DNA of 64,000 nt from Thalassia testudinum (taxonomy: Eukaryota; Streptophyta; Magnoliopsida; Alismatales; Hydrocharitaceae). The notes under the pieces were generated by a model, which ran no database searches, had not been told where the DNA came from, and was given only the letters and a program-made list of their open reading frames with translations. The stretch spans positions 18,172,501-18,236,500 of the forward strand of contig JAZHRO010000024.1 in the NCBI GenBank assembly GCA_037157565.1, in the 5' to 3' direction. Positions 12,431 through 26,200 of this stretch are shown piece after piece. Position numbers and translations under genes: made by a program. The stretch's first letter is position 1. The number at the start of each line of letters is the position of its first letter.

Positions 12431-14125
12431 TACACCAATTGAAACTACCACTCTCTTTGTACATTACAATACGCATTACAACATATATTTATTTACTTTT
12501 TAGGTTTACAAAAAAGGTTAGTTAATGCTCCAATCGAGAATTATGAGAAGTTGAATGTTTAGCCTCATGGAAGTAGAAAGAAGGTGAAAGAAATGTTGAA
12601 AGAAAAATATTACACACAATCTTAATTACTTTAGTTTAAACTTAAAAATGACTCAATTCTTTCAAAAGGAAAACTTAGAAATAACTTAAAATAAATCCAA
12701 ATAGAGCAAGGTATCTATATAATGTGAAAACGGCTTCATTGTTAGTGTTTAACTTTATTGTCAGCCTTATTTCCTTCAATTTTTCTAAATGCATGTCTTA
12801 CATATGACAGATTATATTACATGCGTACGTGCAGTTGCCATCCATTCGATATTTTGTAATAAATTAAAATATCTCACCCTCAATTTTATTTTGTTAAAAA
12901 TTACGTACCTAAAAGTAATTTAATGTTCAAATTGCAATTGACTTTACACGATATAAGTGATATTGAGAAATCAAAAATACACCTTTAACTAAATCTTTAT
13001 CTTTGATACTAGGCAATTTAAGTGAAGAAATTTGCCTCAATCCTCATGCGTTAAATGAGTCTCACATATTTTGTAGAGATAAAATGTAAAAGGAATTTTC
13101 ATATTGCAAAAGAGTCCCTAAAGCCGAACCAAAGCAAAACTTACAATATAAATGCAGCCATGAAACTAAAGTACGATTTTATAAAGAATTCATCTCCAGC
13201 TTTGGACGCTGATTGTGAAAAAGAGATCTATTGAAGCAAAGACTAAGGGGCCTTACACTCGCAGAAACTTATCAAACTAAACCTAAGCAAGTAGTTGAGA
13301 TCCTTCGGTTTAGTTGTTGCAAACCCAAGTTGGTCCATTAATTTGGACTAGTTTGATTGTGGTCCAATCTGATCAAGACTCATGGTCGTGTTAACAGCCC
13401 AGGGGTGAAACATCCACCTTTACTTTCACCCAATACTTGAACAGACATTTGACGACCCACCCTTGGCCCAATAGCTTTCCATGGCCTCCAAGCACACATT
13501 TGTAGTTAAGAACCCATGCGCTTTCATGTAAAGCAACAGATTGCGCAGAAGCTAAATCTCCACTATTTTATTTGGAAAATATACGACAGCATTTAACTCA
13601 AAAGAAAGGCCTCAGACTTATTGCTAATCACTTCCTCTTGGTTTCCAAATCTTTGGATGTCGGGCTACTCACTCTAACAAAAATAACGCTACCAATCCAA
13701 CTTCCATGACATATTTAGTCATAACGATTGAACTTAGACGACTTTGCCATAGCAACTAATGTATAAAACATAAAGGCCGTTTAATTTACCATAAATTCGA
13801 TGCTTGATACATCACACAATTAGCTTACCGTCTCTTCCTAAGGAATTCTATTTAGTTGTTTAGCATGAAGCAACCACGTTATAATCTGACCAGATCTAGT
13901 TGCCTTACACCACCACCCAAATGGCAATTTACATATCTTCTGATGTGGCCAGCTCCAAACAAAACATGGATTGTGAAAGAAGAGGTAACATAAGTTAAGA
14001 AAAAACTAAGATGCAACTTATTAGTGCTTGCATAGTTTTCATTGCCAAGTCCTCACATTCCATGGAAGGATGGGTATCCATTATTCATATTACTCAGCCA
14101 TCCGCTAGTGTCTCAAGAAACCAAA

Positions 14126-14239
14126 CTAACGGTACTGAGGAGCAAGTAGGCCTTCTTTGACAATGTAGTTCTCAGGAGGGAAATCCTTCCCCTTGAAATA
14201 GCAGTCTAACATGTGCTTGATGCCAGCCGCATATCTCAA
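14126..14239 (-). CDS. FDH: FDH exon 6 (C-terminus and stop)
   Basis: 114 nt after acceptor TGCAG. It encodes 37 residues from LRYAAG to APQYR plus stop TAG. The [17 protein letters not shown] block matches the conserved plant FDH C-terminus. Confidence 0.95.
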   Translation of the reverse strand: MRYAAGIKHMLDCYFKGKDFPPENYIVKEGLLAPQYR

Positions 14240-17200
14240 CTGCATTGTTCCCATATCCTCACATTAGGATCCAAAATGCATGTTCAGATAAGATACTGAT
14301 CTAGAATTTTACGCACCTGAGCATCAATCGTGGTTCCTGATATATGAGGGGTCATGGCATGGTTGGGCATACACCTCCAGGGGTGATCCTTTGGAGCAGG
14401 TTGTGGATACCACACATCCCCACTGTAACCTATCAGTTAAAAAGAATAAAAATGGTTGGACTGAATTACAATTCATTCTTTCCAGAAGTCAAAACAGGAT
14501 GTGTCAGTTTACTTGAGGAATTAGAAAACCCAAGCTTCCAGTTGTGCAAATAGCGCTAACACCCGCCTGTTCTTGTTTAATTCACAGGAGTGCTAACCTC
14601 AGGTTAACACCTGTTTGTATTTACTTGAAACAAGTTCTTAACTCGTGATGTTAAAGGAGAGATTTAAAAAAAAGAGGTGTTAACACTCCTATGTAGTATG
14701 GACAGGGTTTCGTAAAATTCATGTTTTCTGTCCAAAAACTGGTTCTAAATACTAGTGCAAACTCATCAAAAAAAAAAAAAAAGTAAACTAGGCCTTAGAG
14801 TTCAGATACAATGCCGGAGCTTTACCTGCAATATGCCCACTGGCACAGGCTTTGGCAACATCTTGGGCATTCATGATAGCTCCCCGAGCATTATTCACAA
14901 TTAGGACACCCTTCTTCATTTTTGCAATCTTCTCTTCGTTGAACATGCCCCTGATATAATATTTGACAGATGGATGATAAGCATATTTGCAGGTACTGGA
15001 ATCTACCAACAAATCATATGCTTCCCAGGTAATCGCAGAAGCAACTTGAGCAATCATATGCAATTACCTCTACAATTAAACTTCAAGATAGTTCAAGCAT
15101 GCCAGATTTATCATCAGGTGAAAAGGCCAAAACAGCTCAGACAAGTAAGTTGCTGTGGACAGCAAGAGCAGTACTCAAGAATATTCCCATTTGTGTCTCT
15201 TGCCACAGATTTTTGGACAAAACATGTGAAGGGATCGCCGTTATTCTTCATAGGCACAAGCCATTAATAATTTATAACAAAATAAAGTAAGTAATGCCAT
15301 AAGGTCTACACAGGGCCTGTAGACCAACATGTGTCCAATTATGACCCCTTTGGTAGCATTCCTACATTAGCAGATCAGGGTATGCGGACTTCATTTTGCC
15401 CTCCAACCATTTTATTAGTAAAGAAATCATCCCATTGATTGGTTCGAATATGCATCAATGCACTTTAGAAATACTGTGCAATTGTTTACTTTCTTTTTGT
15501 CCATCGATTCTAATATAAGACAATTTGGCAAAACGTTGATACCAGACAACTACGCAAAAGGAGACAGGATAAACAAGATTAGGATGTCTCAGGAGGCAAT
15601 TAAATAAATCTCTGATGTGAAGGTGGAGGTTTTGATTATGAGCAAATAATAAAGTAGTAAGAATTCAAAGTTTCAGAAGGACACCAGCATGGTTATGCTT
15701 TCTTTTGAATCAAAAATAAGTAGGACCCCGATGCATCACACTGGATAAGACAAAAAGTAGCCAGCTCCATTGCATGATGGAAAAGGCTTTCAATTAATCC
15801 AGTTGATCAATTTCATGTTGGATATGGAGGTGGGTGTACAAGCAGGAATCATGACAAGCGCAACAACGTTGATATGGTGGTGATCAGCCACCACTCACAA
15901 TCATCGAAGAAACTCTACTAATTAAAAACAAGATATACATGGCCTCTAGCTCTCAATCTGTCCTCCCTCTTTCTCAATTGAACATGTGGACACTCGGGCT
16001 CTGCACCTCTATTTTAAATGCAATTCAAGACTTAGAATCCTAATCCTAATAGGATTCAAGATGCATGACTAGAACTCCTCTCCCTACTTGAAATACAAGT
16101 CATAGATAGGAAAATGGAAAGTCTTTTTTCATATTCTTGACATGAATCCCTTGCACTCGTCATCATCTTGAGTTCACATTAATCCATCATTAGTTGCTCC
16201 ACTCCAGCCACAAGTCATCTCTATCTACGGTTCCTATCCTATAGGGTTTGCACCCATCTGTGAGTGCTCTCCAATCTTGACATCTTCCAATATCTATCTA
16301 TAATGTGATGGCAATCTCGAACTATTTGATCACACCCAATAGAATCAGACCTTCATCATTTACCTCGAAGATGGTCAAAATTGTACTATCTCACACAGTT
16401 TGAACAATTGGAGTCATATCCACTAGATCCAATCTATTCATGTTGTCTATAACATGCTAAAACCTTTGAAAAAAGTCCTGAATCACTTTAATTAACCTAT
16501 TTGTCCAACATGCCCAAAATGATCTGGATTGTTCGATGCAATAAAGCACCCTTCCTTTGCTACATTTGTGTTGCCACTACTTTAATGTATTCCATCATTG
16601 CTCACTATCGATTGCTCCACACACCTCTAGTAACCATCACCCCACGTCAATCAGTCTTTAAGGCCAAATCACAGACTACGTCAACGCATAACCTTCTCCA
16701 TTTATGTCATGTCAACCTACTCGGATGCTAGTTGTTAGAGATGGAGGAGGGTATACACAAACTGTGACATGCACAATGTTGACTGTCTTTGAGTTCAAAA
16801 GCAACCTGTGATTGTAAAAGAATAACATATTTTTCACTTGAAAGAAACCTAATAACATTACCTATCCACAAATAAATACATCATCTAGTAAAGCAAATAT
16901 AAAATATATAGCTTGAATAGTTACCTCGTTTTGTCAGTAAGTGGTGTATTGATCACGATTACATCACATTTGGGAAGCATAGCATCAAGATCCTCTTCAA
17001 ACTTTGCACCTATTTCCTTTTCTAGTTGAGGATCCATCTTAATACGGTCATGGTAAAGAAGATTGCAATTGAAGGGCTTCAAGCGCTGTAATAAAAGCTT
17101 CCCTATACGACCAGCCCCAACGGTTCCAACCGTCTTCCCCTCAAGGTCATATGCTCTATAAGCAATACCTGCAACATTCCAATCTCCTTTGATCACCTGG

Positions 17201-20200
17201 TGATAGCCAGGCAAAAAATTCCTCACTAGAATAAGAATCCTCATAAGCTCATCTTCTGCAACAGATACCACGTTGCTTCCAGTGACCTCTGCTACAGTTA
17301 GCCCTGCTGCTGCTGCTGCATTGAGATCAATGTGATCTGAGCCAATTCCAGCAGTAAGAAGTAGCTTTAAGTTCTTTGCTTTCTTGATTCTTTCAGCCGT
17401 AACATAAGCCGGATGGAAGGGGGTGGTTATTAGTACATGCATGTCTGGAATGTGCTTCTCGAGCACTGGAAGTGGATGAATTGTGAAAGATCATTAGTTT
17501 GTACAAAGCATAGCAGATGTGCATCAAGGTATGAAACTGGAAAATAGTTTTTTCTTTCGTTCTCTTTTGAAATGAGGAATGCCATTTTATAAACAGAATG
17601 ATCATATTTCAGCAAGGACAAAGGATTAAGGAGACACATAGCAAAATGCCCTATGCAAAATACATTTCAAATAATACATGGAAGTACAGATATAATCATC
17701 TATAGTTTTAAATTATATAATGTTGAGAGCATTGTGCAGAAGTATTTAGTCCCACATAGTGTAGTGGGACTTTGTTATGTGTGTAGTGGCCAATAAATAG
17801 GCGTATAGCCCCCACTTGTTCTTTTGAGAAGAAATAAAGAGAAACACACCCATAAGGGTACTTCTCCTGTGGTTTTCTCCTCGCTCTTCGTCAGTGGGGT
17901 TTCCATGTAAAATCCAAGTATTCCTTGATTGATTTATTGTTTTGATATCATGCTTCTGCATTATTTGTACCTGTCAACTTGATATCGGAGCCAGATTCTT
18001 GGGTTTTCTTGTTAAATATATTTTGTTATATCTTATGTTGTTCTTGTTCTTGGGGTTCTCATCCAAGAAGGATCTCGAAGAAGGCCTTCTAAGAATGTCA
18101 GTCGGATCTGAGGACATGGTGTTCTGATCTAAGACATGGTGTTCAAATCTGACTGAGGTGACGCGCATGAGGTTGGAGGAGCAGCAATCAGGGGAGAATA
18201 TGAAGGCCATCAAGGAAAGGATCGAGATCCTCAAGGCAAAGAGCCTCCCAAAGGACTACCCATCCAGCAAGTAGAATCGGCCCTCGCGCTAGATGAAGCT
18301 CACAACTCGAAGGTCTCCGGTAGTGGCAACAGGGCTCAGTGGGCGCCAACCACGCCCGTCCTACAGTAGACCATCATCTTGGTGTTCCCAAGCCGCAACA
18401 TGGAGATGGGGCAACATTCAAGGGGTCAACGCTGATCAACATGTCGGATCGGCTGCAGCTGTTGCTCTGTTGGGCCCTTGGCCCGGCTGAGAAAGAGTCG
18501 CCGCCGTCGCGCCCGCCGCTTGCCGTTGTCACCACTGCCTCCACGACGGTGTTCCCGACGGCTCCGCTACTCCAATGACGACGACAGCTACGAGGAAAAG
18601 GTCGAAGATGACTCGGACGAGAGGCACTCGTCAGAGAAGCGTTGCACTGCGTAAAGCAAGAGGCACAGTCGACAGTGAGGGAGATGCGTGCGTCACAAGA
18701 TGAGGAGCGGCGACTATGTTGTTGGGTTTAGGAGAACCCAAAGGGGAGACCGAGAGTTTTAAGAAAAATGAAATGAAGAGAAAGGAAAAGAAAAAGGGAA
18801 AGAAAAAAATAGAGAAATGGTAAAAAAAAGAGAGAATAAAAAAAGGAGAAAAGGTTATTTGCATTAAAGAGAAGAGGGGGATAGGCTCTTCTCTAGTTTT
18901 ATTTTGTCTTCTTCTCATTGTTTGCTTCTTCTCCCATATAAGTATGGGAGAAAGGGGTAGTGTGGAAGCCTATTGAAGTCACCCCCATTTAGGAGTCCCT
19001 TTGTTGCAGTCCCAAGGCACAATGGGTGCCATCGAATACCGCTATGGACTTTTGGAGTAGCTGATCATCATATGAGAAACCAAACTCTGAGAGATCCAGA
19101 GTTTCGAGGTCTCCAGAGAGAGGGAGATTTATTTTCGAGGTCCTCAGAGGAAGGGCCGAGTTGGTTTCTATGTGAGAAATACAGCTTCGTAGTCTTCAGA
19201 GGAAGACCCATTTCAGGGACACTAAATGAGAAGCCACCAGCACCAGGTCTCCAGAGGAGAGGCCATTGTCAGAGCCAACTACAGTTTGTCTAGCAGCTCC
19301 AGCCTGTGTTCCCACCTACAAGCAAGAACCAGTCCTGAGTTTGTGTTCTATTGTGTAGTGGTGAGTTTCTTTGTGTTACAAGCTAAGTATTCCATGCTCC
19401 AACTTGAGGGGGAGTGTCGAGAGAATTATACAGTGGTGTTTAGTCCCACATAATGTAATGGAACTTTGTTATGTGTGTGGTGACTTATGAATAAATTTGC
19501 ACCCCTTGTTCTTTCGAGAAGAAATATAGAGAAACATGCCCATAAGGGCACTTTTTCCGTGATTTTCTCCCCGCTCTTCATGAGTAAGATTTTCACATAA
19601 AACTCAAGTATTCCTTAATTGATTTATTGTTTCCATATCGTACTTCTCCATTATTTATATCTGTCAACTTATAAAAATACAAGGAATTCATAAAAGGGAC
19701 CAAAAGAAATCCTTTACTTGTATTTGTACATGAAAACTGACAAGTCCTTGGGCCTATTATTAAACCTATTAATTCTGCTCCTAACGCAGCCTAAATGACC
19801 ACTTGATAGTATTTCCTCCTTGAAAACTTTGTAGACTACGTTAATATTTTCATGCTATAAGATTGACGCATCTGTTGATATTGAATTCCCACAAACATGG
19901 AGGAAGAAAATTACGATGGACCAATAACTGAGACAAGTAGAGCAACTAGGGCAAAGAAAAAAAATGCTAATGCCAGTGGCCAAGCATCCAAAAATTTGGT
20001 AGCACTGACTTTGGTGCCTCCTTTTATAGACAGTCTGCTTGAGGAATAAGAAGGTTATCCAGGCTAAACAAGCATAAATAGCTTGGTTTCTGCATGCACA
20101 AACAGGCTTCTCTTTCTTCATATATATGATTCTTCTTTTGAGTGGGTTCCACATAAGTCTAACTAGGAGCAGAACTTATACTGAGGTATTGGGCAGTGTC

Positions 20201-23200
20201 TTTGTTGGTTTTCATCTTGCATATGGGCATGAAGCATGAAAGAACTAGTGAGGTTTGGTCTCTACATTCGAAGAGAATGAAAATTAGCATCTCTAGAAAC
20301 TCTGATGTAACTTAAGCCAACCAATGACACATGATGCCCATGTTTATTCATCACAGATACCTATGGAAGTAAAAACGTCCTGAATGTTGTTGAGATGAAA
20401 TGCTCTCCATATATAAAGGCAGTTCAAATTCATGACAGGAATATAATTATATAATAGGAAAGAGCAAGGAAACAAACTAAGAATAAGAAAGGCCATATAA
20501 GGAAACAAAAATAAGATCCTCTGACACTCTCCCTCAAGCTAAAGCATATGGATCTACCATGCCCAACTTGAAGTAACAGCAGCTAAACAATAATGGTGAA
20601 GAGCTTTGTAATGATGTCAGTCAATTGATTTTCAGCAGTTAAGAGTAGAAATCTGGCCTCGAAGAACAGCATCTCTAAAAATTACTATCAATTTAATGTG
20701 CTCAGTTCTTTCATGGAAGTCTAGATTATTTGTTAGAAATATAGCTACCTTATTATCACATTATATAGGAATTGGTCTCCCAGCATGTATTCTCAAGTCC
20801 TTGAATTGAAATTCACCGATGGTAGTTCCCAAGCCATATGAGCCATAGCCTTATACTTTGACTCAACACTAGAGCGAGAAACCACATCATTCTTCTTACT
20901 CCTCTAGACGACTAGGTTCCCACTAATGGAATTGCAAAACCTAGTAGTAGATCTTCTATCTTCAAGAGATCCATCATCAATGTGAGGCCCAAGCAGTCAA
21001 AGGTTCGATCACGGAGGACTCCATCACATTATATAATGTGTTTTTTATTTTTGAAAAGGATCACATTATGTAAAGGTCAAAGGATAAGAGAGCAAGTCAA
21101 AGCTCATAGGAGGAGAGCTTTTTACCAAGTTCTACCACGATGATGTACTTCCTAGGAGGAGATCCAACCCAAAATGCATTAAATAACTGGTAATTACAAA
21201 GCGTAACTTACACTCTCAATATCTCAGCTCATACAGTCTTAACTTTGATACTCTGAAACGTTGGAGTCATGCTCTGTTTATGAAGGCTACTGCAGCTCCA
21301 GGACACCTAAGTCTTGATCAACAAAAATGGAATCTTCATGATTGAAATACCTGGCCAAGTATTAGCAAGTAAAGTTGTTCAATTAAGGCTCTATACCGAA
21401 TATCCTAGAAAGGTGCCCTGTAAGGATCATGAAGATGTGCCTTTTCATCATGATATGACAGGCTTACAGCTAGATATACCAGCCTCATGTAGTAGATCCA
21501 AAATGCACTCCTCTAGGAAAGAATAACCCCATCAGGTATCTGAGTGACTCAATGCCAAGGAAACAATTGAACCTACCTAAATCTTTATCATCTACATAAA
21601 CAAGAAGAATCACGGATCCAAACTCTCTATGCATAAGAGGATCAACAAAATCCATAACTCTATGCAGTTGAACCAAACTTATCAAACCAGGCACAAGGAC
21701 TCCGTTTAAGACTATAAATTGCTTATAGAACCGCATCCTCTTCCTACACTAGAAGAGTCCCTGTCACAAATGTTACCATGATCCCAACCCTACACACCAC
21801 AAAGATATCATCTTCCTCTACTAGGAGTACCACGTCCTATTCCATCGCAACAACCATTACAGACTCTCAGAGTCTAGACTTGCTAGCTAATAAAGGGGTA
21901 ACCAGAGGCCCACTCACGTCCCTATAGCCTCCTCGATGTTGAATATCTCTTACACTAGCATCTACACCCTATTCTATATTCTAGACCCAGCCCACAATAC
22001 AATGTGCAACCATGCTCAGCTCAGTACGCCAACCTGCAACAGTTCAACTACTCAAAGACTGCTTTGAGAGTTCAATAATATTGAATGAGAATTTCTTCTC
22101 AAAAAAAAAAATTGAATGAGAATTTTGAGACTTGCCCTCTTGCCATAAATGACCAATGTCATGGTAATTCAAACATGTTGCTAGCATTCCTCCCATGTTA
22201 AAATGTGTCCTGCAAGTTCTCCAACATCTACTTGATCATGTTACCACTATTTATAATCCAAGTATGAACCATATTATGGTCTTTCTTCCAAGTGCCATAC
22301 TTACCAACCTTCTGTGTAAGATCTAGTATATTCAAAACATATTAATGAAGGTCGGTGACCAACATAGTTGGTGTCATCCAACTTGACCATCAAATTTAAA
22401 TGTGTTCTTATATATTCTAGACTAAATAATAAGAATTGATGTCAGTAAATATGGTCACTTTAGATGATTCCAACATCATCATCCTTGATCCAATACCAAA
22501 GCCCGCCCAGTTTGTACCATATACCGTGAATGCTTGACATATATCAGCCCCAACATTGCAAAAATACCCCGGGCATACGTCACACAAGGATGAACTTTGC
22601 TTGCAGATGTATACTACAGATGGTTGCAAGGCAGTTGTCAAGCACGTGAGTGATGCAAGTGCTGAGCATAAATCAATGTTGCAGATGGCACAAACACAGC
22701 AGATCAATGCAACACAAGGAAGCACCAAAAGATAAACACAGTACAAGGACTAGTGCTACAAGCACAGCAGTATCAGCATTGCAAGCAAAAGCACTATAGT
22801 ACCACATACCAGCTCTGTGGATAAGTACCATGCAGAAGCTGTAAATCAGCCATATGGGCACAGTTGCATTGTGCTACGGGAGTTGCTAGCCTGTATGCAC
22901 ATATCAGCAATGATATATCACTGTTGCTTGTTCCCATTAGCCACAGCACTGCCAACCATTTGTTTTTGAGCCACACTATTGTTCGTGCTCCTTCAGTTGT
23001 TTCAATGAAGATAAAGCAAACAAGTTTCTTTGGTGGAGAAGCAAAACAAGAGAAGGAAAAAGGGCATCAAAGTCCAATCTAGAATTGGTGCTCTCCATAT
23101 GAGAGAATTCAATTCAAAACCAATTAGCTTGGGCAGAGAAGCCAAACATATTAATATTAACCATTCATTAATTTTGAAATTTTTGAATATGACACTATGA

Positions 23201-26200
23201 TCTCAACTCATCACCTAATTGAACCTCCGCACAAACAATTTGACGTGCAATAAAGTTTTAAGGTTCTAAATGTCAATTTCGGCATCGTTTCGATAAAATT
23301 CTAAGTGTGCATTTCAAAGGCACGACGAGGGCACGCTGTGGAAACACCCGTATTTTGATGACTTTGATGTCCCGAAAATAGTCCACTTCAGAGGCACACC
23401 TACTAACAAAATTGGTAGAAGTAATCAAAATGATTAGAATTTCAAGAAAATCACAAGCTTAAACTTGTTTATGTAAATAAGTCTATCGGTGTGAATCATG
23501 TGATTAATTTTTTATGTATTCTATGTGAAGAATTTTCTCTTTCTCATCTACTTCCTTCCTAATGACACCCTTACCCTCTATCTTCCTTCTCCACAAAAGT
23601 GACCGAATAACACATCTCTTCATCTTTTTTCATCTCCTCTCCTCACCTTATCTCCTTCACCATCTTAACCTACTAACTTACTCCACCAACACACCCTCCA
23701 CTTTGAACCTTCTCCCCTCTCCTCATAGACCCACCACCTCTCCTTCCTCCTCTCCGCAAGATGCAAGTCATAGTGCCACCACCACCTAAGTAACCAAACC
23801 TGCTACTCCTGCCACCACAGCAACAAGCAACAACTACACGTACACACAGGAGAAGAGCAACAGCCAGCATGCCTCGAAACAGTTGTGCCGACCAATATAT
23901 CCATCGAAATGGTTGACATGATCAAAATTGTCTGCATACCGCCAACACCCCTGTATTTCGATATCCGTTCCATGTCGATATGATCCTCTGTCCAAAACCC
24001 CCTATTTCGTCGACATGCCATCAACATGACAATGGCATCTTGATCACTACAAAGTTTAATTTAGCCATTAAAGTGATAGCTTTAGCACCGTGTTAAAAGA
24101 AATGTTGTAGATTTATTTAGAAGCCTTAGGCCTCATTTGAGGAAGATTAGCATGTAAAAAATCCAAGCACGTCCTCAAGGAAATATGAAATAACCAATAC
24201 AAAAATAAGCAAGAATAAGAACAATAGATCTCAATATACACATGCACGAACACACAAACATCCTTATACAATGAATTTGACATGTGTTAGCATTGCAGTT
24301 AATGTTAGATCATGGCATTCATTCTATATATGTGGAACTTTCGTACCCTGTAGTATATGCCTATATTTCTTAGGAATATTTGCCAATTCTTTTGAATCAC
24401 ATCTTAAGTCAGGGTGGTATTTTTGTTGAGAGAATTGTAGTGGTTATTTAGTCCCATATAGTGGAATGAGACTTTGTGTTGTGTGTGTTGGCCTATAAAT
24501 AGGCATGCACTCCCCACCTATTCCTTTAAGAAGAAATACAGAGAAATGTGCCCATAAGGACACTTCTCCCATGGTTTTCTCCTCTCTTCGTTAGTGGAGT
24601 TCCACATAAACCCAAGTGTTCCTTAGATTTCTTTATTGTTTTGATATCATGCTTCCACATTATTTATATTTATCAACTTGGTATCAAAGCGATTCGTTCC
24701 TTAGGTTATCTTGTTTATTTGATTATCACGTTTTATCTTTCTATTACTTGGAGTTCTCTTCCAAGAAGAAGGGTCTTGAGAAGGATTTCCTCAATAGAGA
24801 TCATGATCCAGAAGGAGATCTTCCCGGTGGAGGTCTCGAGGAGTCGTGCAAGGGCCGCAACAGTCCTGATCTCGACGACAGATCAAGCAAGAGATCTCTG
24901 GTGGCACTGATGACGGTGGCCTCCTTGCCAACAGCAATCAAAAGAGGAGGAAGAGCGAGCAACCTCTGATAGGGCTGGTGGCGACGGCGGCGTGTCAACG
25001 CTCGCGGAGTTCTCGCTGGTGAATCTAAGGGCAGCGACAAGGGAACTTCGTGGCAGAGAGGCCGCACAAGGGGGCCACCACAACCACGTTGCAACACGCA
25101 GTGGCAGTCGTCGATCTCCGAGGACGAGGTGAAAGATGATGACTTGACAAGGAGATAATGGCAACGCTAAGCGACACTACTAAGGCTCGCACGTGGTTGA
25201 GGCGAAGATTGAGGAGGAGATCTTGCATCACACAATCACGCATGGTGGTTGAGATTCACGGCACTCAGAGGAGTTTGACCTTGAGGAGGAGACCAATCCT
25301 CCTAGAGGTGAGGCGAGGCGAGGAAGCCCTATCAGCGAGATCTAGCGTCCACGTGAGAAGCCCTCCTGCCATGGGAGCGCCTCGAGCGCTTGAGAGCAGC
25401 AAAGACAAAGCAATCCCTCTTCCCAACGATGATGGAGATGAACACGACGAGAGTCTCGACGACTATCCCGTGCTCTCTCTCCAAAATAGCAAGCGGTGAT
25501 GCCGATGGCCCTGCTGCTATGGAGTCCTTGTGCATCGGCACATTGGGGTTCCTTTGAACCCTAAGGTGAGAAAACGAGGTGGCGCTGGAGACTCCCCACT
25601 AAGCTCAAGGGTGTGCTTGCAGGCGGCAGCGATGGTGTGTGCTCCAAACCCTAATAAGTGGTTATTTGTGATGTTTTATTCCGTAAGTTTACCTTGGTTG
25701 GTACTCAAAAAAGGAAGGGGAGGAGGGGAAAAAAAAAAAGAAACAAAGAAGAAAAAAAAGGAAGAAGAAAAAGAAAAATTCAAAAGAAAAAAGGAAATGA
25801 AAAAAAGAAGAGTTTGAATTGAAGAGAAGAGGTGGAAAAATCTTCTCTAGTATTTTATGATGATCATTATTTATTGTATTTCTTCTTATTGTCATTTTAT
25901 TCTCCCATACGAGTATGGGAGAAAGGGGGAGTGTTGAGTCTATTATAGTTATCCCCCATTCGGGAGTCTCTTTTGTTCCTGGACTCCACATGAGAAACCA
26001 TAACTCTGGGAGGTCTAGAGTTTTGAGGTCTCCAGAGTGGGAGATCAAGTTTCGAGGTCCTCAAAGGAATAACCTATTTCAAGTTTCTATGTGGGAGATC
26101 CAGTTTTGTGGACTCCAGAAAGGGAGATATAGTTTCAAGGTCTTCAGAGGAAGACCCCATTTCAAGGATACTGAATGGGGAGCCACCAGTATCAGGTCTC

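Larger units (their letters stand above)
8967..14125. other. AT-rich DNA downstream of FDH, no gene
   Basis: Nothing with a recognisable protein domain is present. The stretch includes a GA microsatellite, a 119-bp tandem duplication and two areas of imperfect short repeats (10250-10720 and 12180-12430). The part nearest 14125 must contain the FDH 3' untranslated region and polyadenylation site, but I cannot place the site with confidence. Confidence 0.5.
17721..19669 (+). mobile_element. Non-autonomous LTR retrotransposon, copy A
   Basis: A complete element of 1,949 bp flanked by the perfect 5-bp target duplication TATAA (17716-17720 and 19670-19674). 5' LTR 17721-17979 (259 bp); 3' LTR 19415-19669 (255 bp). 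The primer-binding site just inside the 5' LTR is TGATATCGGAGCC, a decayed match to the tRNA-iMet site TGGTATCAGAGC; the polypurine tract before the 3' LTR is cttgagggggag. The 1.4 kb interior encodes no protease, integrase, RT or RNase H. It contains a purine-rich tract (about 18735-18860) and a minisatellite (about 19075-19265), both shared with copy B. It lies in FDH intron 2, antisense to FDH. Confidence 0.92.

Noticed and set aside
15820..16745. Possible LTR pair in FDH intron 3
   Set aside because: Only short similarity (tggaggtgggtgtacaa versus tggaggagggtatacac), in the same orientation but without extended alignment or target duplication.
14126..17465. FDH as a truncated pseudogene beginning in exon 3
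   Set aside because: Exons 1 and 2 were found at 42421-42314 and 33675-33504 with matching phases and splice sites, giving a full-length protein.
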